From NCBI GenBank assembly GCA_030247855.1, contig JAPDRN010000138.1, forward strand, positions 1 through 64,000: DNA of 64,000 nt, written 5' to 3'. Made by a program: the position numbers and the translations under genes. Below, in pieces: positions 19,955 to 31,468 of the stretch. The stretch comes from Knufia peltigerae (taxonomy: Eukaryota > Ascomycota > Eurotiomycetes > Chaetothyriales > Trichomeriaceae). A model generated the notes under the pieces. The model made no database searches. It was not told the origin of the DNA and saw nothing but the letters and a program-made list of their open reading frames with translations. Each line of letters starts with the position of its first letter. Position 1 is the stretch's first letter.

Positions 19955-21356
19955 ATGTTGTTTTCATTCTTGACGGTTTTGGGCCTTGCGGCCTCGACGC
20001 TGGCCGACGATTCTTGCTTGGCACCCAGTCATGGACTGCCTCCTGTCCTGTACTGGAAGTGGGAGCCAACCCCAATCTTTTCCTCGACACCAAACGGGCT
20101 CTCTGGAGCTTCTACCGTCACTTTGATTGAGTGGAAGACTTCAACCATCACCGCTGTGGTGTCTGAGACCGTGTCGACGTCCGTGTCTTCGGTCTCGGTC
20201 CAGGCTGCTGCACCCACGGACGTGGCTGCTGGTGAGACCAGCACGCCTGCCACGCCTGCCTCACCTAGCTGGGCTGAGTGGGAGCCATCTTCTATCGGGG
20301 TGCCCAACAATCCCAAGGGTCCATCCTCGGTGAGCTCCTCGATCTCCACCGCTGGCTCCTCGGATTCATCGATCCGCCCTATCGCAGCAGCAGCTTCTGG
20401 TAGCTCTACGACGCTTCGCTGGCCACTCTCTGCATCCACCACACTTGTCTCCCACTACCTCGACTCGAGCAGCTTTTCGACTTGGACTGCCAGTTTCTCA
20501 AGCAACCAGCCGGTCGCAGCCGTCTCTGGAAAGCCTCAGGCATCTACCACATCTGTTTCAGCCACGTCGACGACCGTGGCCGAAGCGACATCTGCCGCTT
20601 CTTCCTCTTCTCCTTCTTCCGCCTCCGGGGTCTTCATCGGCCTGGGCACACGCTACGGCGGTTCCTGCTCGGAGGAAGACTGCTGGCAGAACGGCGCCTG
20701 CAGCTTCGTCGACTACACCCTCCCTGCCGGGATTGACGGGTCCACCTGCATTTCGGAAGAGATTTGGAACAATGGCGCCAACTGTGGCGGCTGTATCTCT
20801 GTCACTTACAAGGGCAAGACCATCACGGTCATGGTACGTACGAAGAAATGCGATCGATCGATCGCGCCCTTCCATTGTTGGGTCTCAGAGGGCCAATGGC
20901 TGACGCGATCATGGTTACTTTGAACCGTTGTAGGTTACGAATCTGACTGGAGGCAACGCCACGCATCTGGACATGACCCCCGACACTTGGGCCAAACTCA
21001 CCGACGCATACTCTGGGGGTGGAGTCGACGGCATCGAGTGGGAGTGGGTCACTTGTCCCATGGCCGAGACGGAGCCCCTGTGGATTCGGATGCACGGCGG
21101 AGCGTCCAAGTTCTGGTTCGCCGCGACGGTCGAAAACGCCCGGTATCGAACCTCCAAGTTGGAGGTGAGCGGCGACGGGGGGAGGACGTGGCAAGACACC
21201 ACCCTCGACAACTACAACATTTTTGTCCTCGACGGGACCCTCCCCGGCGACACCGCCACCGTCCGAGTCACCAGCGTCACAGGCAGTCAGGTCGTTGTCG
21301 ACAATGTGGCGCTCGAGTCCAGCACCGACACGAAAGCCGCGGAGAACTACTCTTGA
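19955..21356 (+). CDS. Secreted expansin-like protein with Ser/Thr linker (433 aa)
   Basis: Two exons (19955-20833, 20934-21356) around a 100-bp GT-AG intron, phase 0. An 18-residue signal peptide (MLFSFLTVLGLAASTLA) precedes a short Trp-containing region, a long Ser/Thr/Ala-rich stretch (about 60-225, probably O-glycosylated) and a Cys-rich double-psi beta-barrel-like domain beginning GTRYGGSCSEEDCWQNGAC. It contains ATHLDMTPDTW, comparable to the HFDLS segment of expansins. The C-terminal 90 residues (WIRMHGGASKFWFAATVEN...) resemble the cellulose-binding CBM63-like domain. Role: probably non-hydrolytic loosening of plant or fungal wall polysaccharide outside the cell. The start is chosen because it places the signal peptide at the N-terminus. 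Confidence 0.8.
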
Positions 21357-21967
21357 TTTTCCGAGCACTGTTGTCTCTGGGAGACCAAACACGGAAGAAA
21401 TAGAGGACAAAAACTCTGCGCGCGCGCCGCATTGATTCGGTCATTTCTCTTCTTGTACATAGTCATTTTTCTTCTTCAGACATCATCGTCTTGGGGAAAT
21501 TGTTACTGCGCACACGCATTCAGAGGGGCCGGGGCAATTTCTTCTCTTTTGTCACGACAAGATTCTTTTCTCGGCAGTTTGTCATGACCTTGGGCTATTC
21601 AGTACGGTTTACTGTTCAATAAAGGCAAAATGAGGCTTGTCTGTGTTTTTCTTCCTTTCCATTGCAAGAATGACTCCTTTTGGAGGGAGAATGTTTTGTA
21701 TATTACAATTGATCACCACTTTTCAGAAATACCCGACAAACTCCTGGCAAATGTATACGAGGTACTCCGTAGTAATTATTTCATCAAAGCACGCGGACGT
21801 CGTCAGACACAGAAAATCTTTGCTGGACTACTTGTCAGGAACACACAAGGGCAGTCGACATATCAGGTCAGACGACGTTCCCTATTTGACCGACGGATTC
21901 CAGGTACATCTTTTCTACAAGGGCCGGCTCGCGTCTGTGTTACATAACGGGGCTAAATGCTGTACCA
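21357..21967. other. Convergent intergenic region
   Basis: 611 bp between two convergent genes. One copy of the 9-bp TACTCCGTA motif lies at 21763-21771. No gene recognised. Confidence 0.55.
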
Positions 21968-24539
21968 CTAGTCCAACACTCCCTTCATGTTCTTGGCCCA
22001 CTGACTGAAAATTGCCGCCATGTCTTCCGTCGAGCCGCCACAATTCGCATGCTCCTTGACAACTCCGAACACCTCGTCCGCGGCCTGGGCCTCTTCAATC
22101 ATCTCGCCGAGCCTGACCTCGTCTTCAAAGTCGACGTTCTCCTCCGTCACCAACAGGCAGAACTCTGGCGTCTTCCCCGGCCAGGTGGTGGGTTTCTTGA
22201 TCAGGATCCCGGGACTCTTGAACCTCAACGCGTCGGCTTCCCGCCTCGCCAGATTGTCCATCTCGTGGTCGGTTGGGAGGATGTGCAACGTCGATTCCGC
22301 CTCGACGTAGGGTGCCAACACGGGCGCCACCGTAGGGTGTCGCTTCCTGCCGAAGAAAGTGCTTGCAATGACACTTGCAAGTTTTCGCGTGGTTTTTATT
22401 GTCCCGACGTTGGTGGCTGATGACTGGTGGGAAAATGCAAACCACTCCAGCTCTTCGAATCCATCAGACACCTTGTGAGTCGCCCGCAGGCATAATTGAC
22501 GCCGGAACATGGCCAGCCCCGCCGACTTTTGTCCGCTACAGAGCTTGAGCTTGTCGATGGCTTGCAGCACCTGTTGGCAATTGATGCCGCTGCCAATTTC
22601 ATCGTCCACGAGGCCGGTAGGTGGTAAGACCACGTGTGCAATTTCAGCCAGTTGCTGTAGTGCTCTCTGGCTGCATAAAATGCACGATAGTCTCCGAGTG
22701 ATGCGCCAATTCTCAGGTTTCAGTGCACATTGAGCATATACTAAAGCTCTGACCAGGATCTCCACCCCAGGCGACTCACCTGGGGGCATCTGTTTTGCAT
22801 CAAACTTCCACCGGGTCTTCACAGTCATGTTTGTATCGCACATTGTGTTTACAAGTTGTCTAGCCGCCTCTTCAGCTGATATCTTGGGAAAGATGACCTC
22901 TAGACAATTCTCGAGGACCTTTTTGTCCACGGGCAGAATCAGTTGCCAGTAACTATATTGCACGACGTTTGAATGACGAATTGTAGCATGAGTCGCCCAG
23001 GGATGCTCATCGGGATCTGCTTCTTCCCACTTGCGCCACTGGTGGGTGTCGAGTGCGTTTTCTGTTGCCGAAGACGAAGCCGGATCTGGCTGCCGGTGTC
23101 TCTGCAATATTGTCTCCTTGTCGGCATCGAGATCTCCGACCAGTTCAGCGTGTGCTTGCTCCGGCGCAGTCGATGACCTCAAGGGAAGTGAAATGTCTGG
23201 AAAATTGGATATCCCTATTTCGGACATCTGTGACGAGGCCTCGGTGCCGCTCGGAGAGAGGCGAACCTGCCTGAGGTTTGTTCGTCCGCCTGCGAGGCAA
23301 GCAAGTATGCTTGGGCGATAAACATCACTAGCCCAGTCACAGAGATAGTCAAGGATCAGGAGCAGTTGAAATGCCCCATCTTCGTGTAAAATTGATCCGT
23401 GCCACAGGTCAAACAGTTGCTTTGGAATTGTAAGAACTCGGTAAACTCATATGGACCATGATTTGTTTTTAACAAAAGACTCACCACTCCATCTCCGTCT
23501 GGGACAGCAGCATACAATCTCCAATCCTCTCCCAAGATGACGAAGTTCCAGACCAAACATTGATGGTCTAGGCCGGTTTCATCCTTCAAATTCTGCTGTA
23601 GGCGCATACACGTTCGCACGGCAAACGCCGTCTGTCGAAGCATGCTTCCGAAACTTGCATTGCTGGTATTTTCGGCAGCCTTTGCTTCAATGACTATGAA
23701 TGGATAGAGGACGTGTCTCTTGTTGAAGGCGGAACATCTCTTCCTCAGTGATGGGAGTAGGTGCTTGAACGTACGAGTTCGAGCAAGGCCAATGACTCGG
23801 TCCGGCCTCTGCGTCCTCAGCCGCCTTCTCATTTGTGATGACATGTCTTCGTGGAAAATAGGTCTGTCAATCTCTCGCGTGAAGATTCGGGGATACTCAT
23901 TGCTGCCGGTGCTGTGTACCACCATTCATCAGTCATCAATCAGTATTGTGTATCTTGACCTGGGGCCCAAAACTAACGTCATGAATACTGCCCGCTGAAG
24001 AGGTGTGCACTCACACAATCTTCTCCGCAGTCTTCTACGTCGAAGATCTTCCGCTGCGCCGGGGTCGATGGGCCTGGCTTCGAATTTCACTTTCGAAAGC
24101 CGCTTGAGACAGACATGACTAGAGGAAACAATCAATTGGTCAGTTCAGACTACCTTCGCTTAAGGGAGCAACGAATCACCGGACACACTTACCACGCGAC
24201 TTCCGAGTCAAAGCATTCAAATGCTCTGAACTCAACCTCCTTCCTCCATCCGAACTCATTGTCCCGTCGCTTGAAGCAACTCCACGCTTTCTCCACGAGT
24301 CCATTTGCCTGGATCCTTTTAGCCACGACGTACGGATCGTGCGGCTCAAATTTGCGGATGAAGTTTTCCTTGTTGGTTCGGCCTATCTCACGAACGTCGT
24401 TGAATATGGAGGAATAAGCGCCCCAGAGATGTGGCACTGTCCGTCCTTCAACATTGTAACCAACACTCTCCATGAGTTCCAGGTATTCTTCAGTTGTGAG
24501 TTTCGTGGTGTTGTCTTCCATGCCGCCCTGGTCCTCCAT
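21968..24539 (-). CDS. Fungal PD-(D/E)XK nuclease-like protein (788 aa)
   Basis: Four exons (24193-24539, 23978-24118, 23485-23911, 21968-23419) with introns of 74, 66 and 65 bp; all phases agree (789 codons). Exon 3 contains YPFIVIEAKA near residue 238, the E-x-K half of a PD-(D/E)XK core, followed by a helix with MLRQTAFAVRTCM. Next come a strand (CLVWNFVILGEDWRLYAAV) and, across the last intron, DLWHGSILHEDGAFQLLLIL. This order matches a family of uncharacterised fungal proteins with a restriction-endonuclease-like fold, often multi-copy. The C-terminal 400 residues are not recognised. Whether it cuts DNA is unknown. It neighbours two other accessory genes of unknown role. Confidence 0.78.
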
Positions 24540-25259
24540 TTTGCCATGGATGCAGGTTTAGACGAGAAAGAAGGTTTTGCACCGTGTCCTGGATGAGAAG
24601 GATGCTTCAGCATTTACCATGTCGTTCTCCCCGTCACCACGGCTCATCTTCTCAGCCGAACAACGCGGCCAAACGAACGAACAGAAAGTCGCAGGATTGA
24701 AAGCCGGTCAGGCACCAGCTCCTGCTCTTGTACATTGCACTTCTGTACCTAGCAGTCCTCCCTGCCGTGTAGGAGCCCTTCTGCCTGATGAAGCGTCGGC
24801 AGGGGAAACCAACACTGCAGCTAACGCAAGGCAGCCACTGACTATCGCTGCGGCCAGTTTCGCGGCCAGCAACGATGTGACATACCCCTGCATTTCTAGA
24901 GGATGCACAAACCAAGGAGGGGTGATGTGATCCGGAAAGTGGACCGTTACAGTGACCGTCAGTGACCGTAATCACAATGACCAAACAGAGACTATGCGAG
25001 TAGGCACAATCTCCCCCCGGGTAGACGGATGCACGTACAAGTTGACCTGGAAATTGTGTCGGCGGCTAATATCGATGCTGTGGCGTGCAAGTTGCAGGTA
25101 GTGAGTGTTGGGTATATTTCTTATTATAGTGACTGGAATCGACAGGACCAATCAAACATCGTGACCATGCACCCTTAACGCTTCCGCGAAAGAACAATCT
25201 TTTGTCGGATGTTCACGCTCACGCAGCTTGCTCGTCATATACTACTTAAGTCTACAATT
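24540..25259. other. Intergenic
   Basis: 720 bp between two minus-strand genes. Contains only short frames without family resemblance. Confidence 0.5.
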
Positions 25260-27297
25260 TTAGATAAGGACCCTAGCTCGTATCCAAACTTCCGGCTTTA
25301 TCTCCCTGGTCAACCGAGCATTCGGCAAGAAGCGGTCGTATGTAAAGCCTTCATGTGCTGCCATGTATTTCAACAATGCCGGCAAGATCGTAATCCCTGT
25401 CACCGGTTTTTGTCCAGGGCTGAAATTCAATGAACCATGGCCAAGTCCAATCCGCATGATTTTATCTTTCACTTCCGTCCCCGGTACAGGAAAGACGCAT
25501 CTGTACAGGTCAGGCGTCAGCAAAAGTCGAACTTTGGCATCCAATGCTAATTTGAAAATGCTTGTCAAGCCGTCCTCTTGCTCAAACCATTCCGGGACAG
25601 TGGCTTCATGCTGTTGCGCAAAACCGTGGTGTGCCTCCACAAGTGGGCGGACACAGGCTATCAGCCGCCTGGACAGGACGCGGGCTCTTTGAGAGACCAC
25701 CAGCCCACAAATGGGGCGGTCATCGACAAATTCCATGTGGGCAGCAAATTCGAGGCTGTCGGCCATTCTACTATCTAAGGATGGTAAGCGCCGGAGCAGA
25801 AATTCATCAAAAATTAATTCTTACCTTGAACCGCTAAGAGTGCTCGAAGCTTCGGATAGATGAGCTGGTTCTCTTGGAACAAGCCTTCCGCATTGGGCTC
25901 AAGAACCCAGGAGCAAATAGCTGCTCCCACCAGAGAGAGCAGCACCTCCGTTAATCCCCGATAACGAAGTAGTTCGGCAATCGCAGAATCGATGGCAGAT
26001 TCACCCGGTCTGCCAAAAGCCCTTTCCAAAAGCCTCAGGAGCTCCGACGGACCAGCAACTTTCGTCACATCGATTCCCAAAGCTGCGTTGTATCGGGCCG
26101 ACACCCTGCTTAGTATCTCGTTCATCTTGTTAAAATCGTCCACAATTTTGCCAGCGTTCTTTGCCTGAAACTCCCCAGGGAAAGTTGCTTTGAAGCGAGT
26201 GACACACGCGTAGCTAGCGACGGATGCCTTGAGAAACTCGATCTGATCTCGGAGATCTGCTTCAACCTGGCTCGCGACAGGCTGACCACCATGTTTAATT
26301 AGTTCTGTCTGCAGCAACTGTTTTTCTCGCCTCAGTTTTCTTCGACGACGATGCTCTTTCAAACAAAGGTCTCTCCATTTTTGTGTTTCGTCAACTTTCT
26401 CAATACGCTGTGCCTCCAGGTCGAGTCTCAGCATTGCAATCACGGATTCTGGGTCAGGTGAAGTAAGAAATTGGGACTGTGATGCATCTTGGGCAGGCCT
26501 TGGCACAGGCTCGGCTTTGGTGTCGTAATTGGGACGAGCATGGCGCGGTTCCTCCGTCTCGTGAACTGCAGACTGGGCGGGTCTAATCAGCAGAGGCCTG
26601 TTGAACGACTCCTCGATCGAGGATGCCGGATCGTGGCTGTCTCTGAGTTCCTCTCTTCTGGTCAACGTATCCACAGGTGTCGTCAATTCCAAATGTCGAA
26701 TAGGCTGCAGAAACATGATTCATCAGTATCTCAGGGTCTTCTCAGATCTCACGTCCAGACACTTACTCCGGATATTCTCCGCTTCTTCTTGCGCGTTATC
26801 GTCCATGGATCTCGCCGCTTCCTTCCTCTCCGATGGCGTCGATCTTCCGCGTCGGCACGAGAAGCGCTAGAGGGCTGCAATGTGCGTCTTGAATCCCTCA
26901 AATCATGCTCGCGAGCTTGGACTGCCTCCAATTCTCGAGCTCTTGAGAGCACGCGGTATTTTTTATCTTCCGGCAAATTCGGCAGTGCACTGATGCCTTT
27001 CTTGCAGATTTCAAACCAGTCTGACTGCCGACTGCTTGAGGGAAACCCATGAGCCCGAAATACCTTGAGCTTCTCTTCAATCTGCTTCTCCGAAAGAGAG
27101 AGTTGGAGGTGATCATTGAAATGAGATATGAGCTTGGGTATTCGTTTCTTGACTGGCACTTTGTGAATAAACGCATTCTGAATGAAGGCCAAAATCTCAA
27201 GGTTGCTGCCAGTGTAGAAGTATTCATGTTCGTCGCAAGAGTCTCTGATGATTCCGGAGCCGTCATGCACTGGTCTACGACATCTCTGCGGCTTCAT
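25260..27297 (-). CDS. Fungal accessory protein with HTH-like N-terminus and coiled coil (641 aa), unknown function
   Basis: Three exons (26767-27297, 25825-26704, 25260-25774) with introns of 62 and 50 bp; the total is 642 codons. Residues about 30-80 (KKRIPKLISHFNDHLQLSLS, QIEEKLKVFRAHGF) resemble a SANT/Myb-like or homeodomain-like helical bundle. A basic tail follows (RRHRRGRKRRDPW, a likely nuclear localisation signal). About 265-345 is a charged coiled coil (LEAQRIEKVDETQKW, RRRKLRREKQLLQTEL). The C-terminal 300 residues are mixed helix and strand with no family name I recognise. The start is MKPQRCRRPVHD, the first ATG in frame. Divergent from the Hsp70-like gene, 476 bp apart. DNA binding is inferred only. 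Confidence 0.72.
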
Positions 27298-27773
27298 TGT
27301 GTAGCGCAGTGGGAAGTCAAGAGCAGACCTTGCCTCTGAGATGGGAGACAACTGATATATGAGAGAGAGAGCGCGGACTGACGCCCCTCAAGAACTCATA
27401 GACTAGCGTTTCAGCCCAAAAATCAGGTTATTTTTCGAAGCCGATGTATCCGTACTCTGTCCATCTACTCGTAATGACGGGTGTGCTATACGGGTACAGT
27501 ACAGTACACATACGGCCCCGGCCGCACACTGTCCACAAGTACTCCCCGGCACAGCCCTGTTTTTATTGGGTGAGAACCATCAGGGCGGTTCCGGCAAATG
27601 GGGCCGCTTCCTAGCGCCGAATCGAAAGTCCCAGGGATGCTTTAGATGCCCAGTCGTACTTCGACTAGTGCTGTTTGAAAGGCAGAAAGGTGACTCTGTC
27701 GTCCTGATCACAGAGATGGGTGCCTTGGCTGCTGTGATGGCCAGTGTGATGGCTGTCGAGAATGCGTATTTAA
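27298..27773. promoter_or_regulatory. Bidirectional promoter region
   Basis: 476 bp between the divergent coiled-coil and Hsp70-like genes. It contains a short GA repeat near 27362 and a small ACAGT tandem near 27495. Shared regulation of the two genes is possible but not shown. Confidence 0.4.
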
Positions 27774-30197
27774 ATGTTGGGTCACTCCCTCAGCAGTTCT
27801 TCGGCTCGCAGTAAGCACACGATGCAAGGCTTGTCTGACAGTCCACTATCCCGCATGGAAGAGTACTCGGAGGCAGAGTTCGGCAGAATCATTCCATTGG
27901 AGCTCGGGGAGGATCAGGACATGCAAGATGTACTGGGGGCAGAGCCATGTGTCGCCCGCTCAAGGCGAGCAAGCCAACCCAGCGCGATGAGGCATTGTGC
28001 AGGTCGTCAGCCCGAGCCGGGCATTGAATCACAACACCACGACATTGCATATCCGAGATACATCATCGCCGTTGATTTTGGCACAACCTACTCGTCAGTA
28101 GCGTTCGTACGCATTGACCATGACACGCAGCCACAGCACATCAGAGCCGAGTTCGTCGAGTGCATCGACAAATATCCCAACATGCCGCCAATCACCGATG
28201 CCAATATTTTGGCTAAATCAACGACAGTGCCAACAGAACTTCTGTATGATATTCTGGAGAACAGAACGAATCATACATCACAGCCCAGCACGGATTCATG
28301 GGACCTTGAAACTAGCTCGACTGTTTCTTTAGATGAGCTTTGGGAAGAGTCGTCTACCACCAGCTTGGAACAAGAAGTGGACCAGATTTCTCCCGTTGCA
28401 AACAACGATGGAAGACCTCCACGTCGGAAACCTGCTACCTGGGGATGGGGCGTGTATTCGAGATTGCTCAAGCCCGACAGCACTTCAGACTGGTACCACC
28501 TTACCAACTTCAAACTTCATCTGGATCCAGATAGAGAAAGATCGGCAGCGCTGCTGAGGGAGAGCGTTGCTGTCATGAAAGCACTGAAAGGGTTGAATAC
28601 TGAAGACATTATCGCCACGTATTTGGAGAACCTGTTAAGACATGCAAAGTCCAAACTCTCAAACGCATATGGCTTTCATGAGAACAGTACCGTCGAGTTC
28701 GTCCTCTCTGTCCCTGCCGCCTGGGATGGGCGAGCCGGGGAGACCATGCAAAAAGCCCTGGACCGCGCTGTCAGGTCTTCAGGTATCATCAAGCTCAAGA
28801 AAAACGAAACTCCTGATCTGTTCATGGTCGCTGAGCCTGAGGCCGCCCTTGCGTACGTTCTGGACAATGACAAGCGGCTATCCGACGTGGTACGGGATGA
28901 GTCTTTGATGATCATTGACGCTGGTGGAGGCACAGTAGACTTCACAGTCTGCACACTCACCAGAACAAACCCACCGCGCTACAAGGAGGCGGTCAGGCCA
29001 GATGGCGTCTCCTGTGGATCTTGCTTCTTGAATAGAAGATTCCGTGCCCTCTTAAAAGATCGGCTCGCCGACGCAATCATCATTGATAACGGTGTGCCAC
29101 TGGAAAGTATCATTGATGCTAAGGTCATCGAGTTTGAGACTTTGAAGAGGAGTATAGATGTCTTGGACAAGAACTTCAGATTCGAAGTGTATATTCCTGG
29201 GCTTCAAGAGGATGGCGCAAAGGGCTTCGGTCAGAACAAAATGGACATCACACGGACTGAAATGTACCGTGTTTTCAGCGACTCCCTTCACGATGTTGCC
29301 GGGATGATGAGCGACCAGTTGAATGCGGCGCGGGAAAAAGGTGTCAATGTCCAAAAAGTGGTCTTGATTGGCGGCTTTGGACAATCACCATCCCTGTACA
29401 AGCATCTCAAAAAGGCGCTTCGGAGAGAGAGGAATTTCTTAGGCCTAGGGATCGAACTTCTTCGCCCAGAGCTTGTCGAATCAGCAGTGGCTCGAGGCGC
29501 TGTTCTGAGGGCTTTGAGGAAGGAAGATGGACCGGAGAGAATATCTAGATGGAGTTATGGTCTCTTGTGGACTGTCGTGTATGACCCCAAAAATGACTAC
29601 CATCGGAGATCTGCCACCTGGAGAGACCCGTCGGATGGTCAAATATGCATCAAGGACACGATACAGTGGTTCGTGGACAAGGTATGAGAGCTATCTCCCC
29701 ACAAGAGTTGAGATTGTCCTTTTGACTCACATATCTAGGACACACGGCTGAATGCAAGGCATGAGTTTCCAATTGATGCTGCCGTCCATATATTCAAAGC
29801 AGATGCACCCAAACTCTTGTGCGAGGAAAGATTATATGTGTCGGGACAAAAGCACCCTTCAGGCTATAAGGTTACACATCAACGTAATCGTGGTAAGACC
29901 ATCGCTCCACTGCCTTTTCTGCAAGACACTAAGCATCATCTGCAAATAGGCAGTAAGATTGCAGGTACCATCATGGCAGATATGACACGTCTGAGGGACG
30001 AGAATCGTATCCAACCAATAACGGTGATCAATGACCAGGGGAAGGAGTTCACGTACTACGAGATCATCTTTGATCTGTACATCATCATCGAGGGGCGCAC
30101 TCTGCGCTTTGAGGCACGGTCTAAGCAGGGACAAAACGAATTGGTGGGTTCGGGCGCGTTTTGCATCGCTGCAGGTTTCAAGCCAGGCACAGCGTAG
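27774..30197 (+). CDS. Hsp70-like ATPase (actin-like fold), fungal accessory type (788 aa)
   Basis: Exon 1 is 27774-29681, then a 57-bp intron, then 29739-30197. The three nucleotide-binding motifs of the Hsp70/actin fold are present: phosphate-1 IIAVDFGTTYSSVAFV (about 96), phosphate-2 MIIDAGGGTVDFTV (about 379) and adenosine motif VVLIGGFGQSPSLYKHL (about 528). No canonical Hsp70 substrate-binding domain or EEVD tail follows; the C-terminal 150 residues are a separate beta-rich region. A disordered acidic N-terminus precedes the domain and another insert lies at about 165-220. This is the divergent class of fungal Hsp70-like proteins, often multi-copy, with no known client. A second in-frame intron (29893-29949) is possible and would give 769 aa. 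A later ATG at 27822 is an alternative start. Confidence 0.85.
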
Positions 30198-31468
30198 AGT
30201 CGAGGTTGAGCGACGTACAGTACATGTTTGTATGGAAAGAGGAAGATGTTTAGAAAATTCGGACTTCGGCGTAGACAGCCGACAACAAGAGCGGCAACTT
30301 CCTGTTTCCCGATGCGGAACCTCCAACCAGAACAAACCTGCGACTGCAAAATACCACCAACTCACATACGGTACTATATGGACTTGTGGAGGCCATTTCG
30401 TATGTTGCATCGCTCCAAGGTGCCGAGCACTTGTTACGCACTCAGGAAGCCAGTCAAGAATCAAGGCCACTACCGATATCGAGCAATCATTTGCTGTTCC
30501 TTGGTCTCCCTGATCACTTCCAGCATGTCCGTTCGACCTCTTCCACCACACTCTCACTCCTTGAAATGACCTCGGAATACTCCTGCACACGTGAGACTTG
30601 TCCTTCGAGGTGTGGTTGAGGAACAAGAGGGGGTGGCCGACGAAAAATACACAGATGAGAGCTGGGCCAGCTTTACTGATGACTTACCCTGCTGAGGAGC
30701 TGTCGGGCGATCACAACCACACTTTTTGGTGAAGAAACATCGACGACCTGTCTAAAGTTGAATAAACTTCAAGTTTGAGACGGTTCAGTCGCCTGATTGG
30801 AGACCAGGACAACCTTCGCAGATTGGCAACCCTTCTTGATCTGCGTTTTTCTGCATATGATGTTGTTTAAAGGTTCATGCGAGCTCATAGGTAAAGGGAA
30901 ATAATTTTCAATGCACTGCATGCCTCACTAATGACCACCCTTTTCTGTTCCAGTGTTTCTCCTTGACTGGCTCTCATGTAATATATTGCTCGGGTTTGTG
31001 GCTTATTTCAAAGCAGAGAGCTATTCTAATCGTACTAGGCGTTGTGACGAGTGCACCAGCCGGCCCTCTCCCCCGTGATCTCTTTGATGTGCTATGACCA
31101 GGGTGCGAAATTCATGCTGTTTCGCGGCAGGTCTTGGATCGTCGCCGTAATTGCTTAAGAGGTGTTTGCTCCAACAGCAGTTGAGATAGTCCTCGATCTA
31201 ACAGAGGACCGAATATCCTCCTCGGGAGACATTCTAGAATCTGTTTTCTTGATCTATGAATTGTTTTGACGATCAGCCGTGTGTAGATCCCTGGGTAGTA
31301 CTGTCAATGTGCCCTGGACAGCGATATCAGATGCCAAGACTGCTATCCGTAAAATGAGCGGAAATCAACTTCAACGCCAACTCGTTCGCTCGGCCAAAAC
31401 ATTCTTCCAGGTGATATCTACTTAATCTGCCGCGCTACTGCTTTCCCAGACATAGCATATGGCACATC
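30198..31468. other. Intergenic, 1.3 kb
   Basis: No gene recognised. A 255-codon antisense frame overlaps the 3' end of the Hsp70-like gene and enters this space, but looks like a shadow. Confidence 0.5.

Noticed and set aside
20029..20442. A 137-codon minus-strand open frame
   Set aside because: Complement of the Ser/Thr stalk of the expansin-like gene; low-complexity shadow.
29859..30626. A 255-codon minus-strand open frame
   Set aside because: Antisense to the end of the Hsp70-like gene, Cys/Trp/Ser-rich with no domain; no promoter or splice support.
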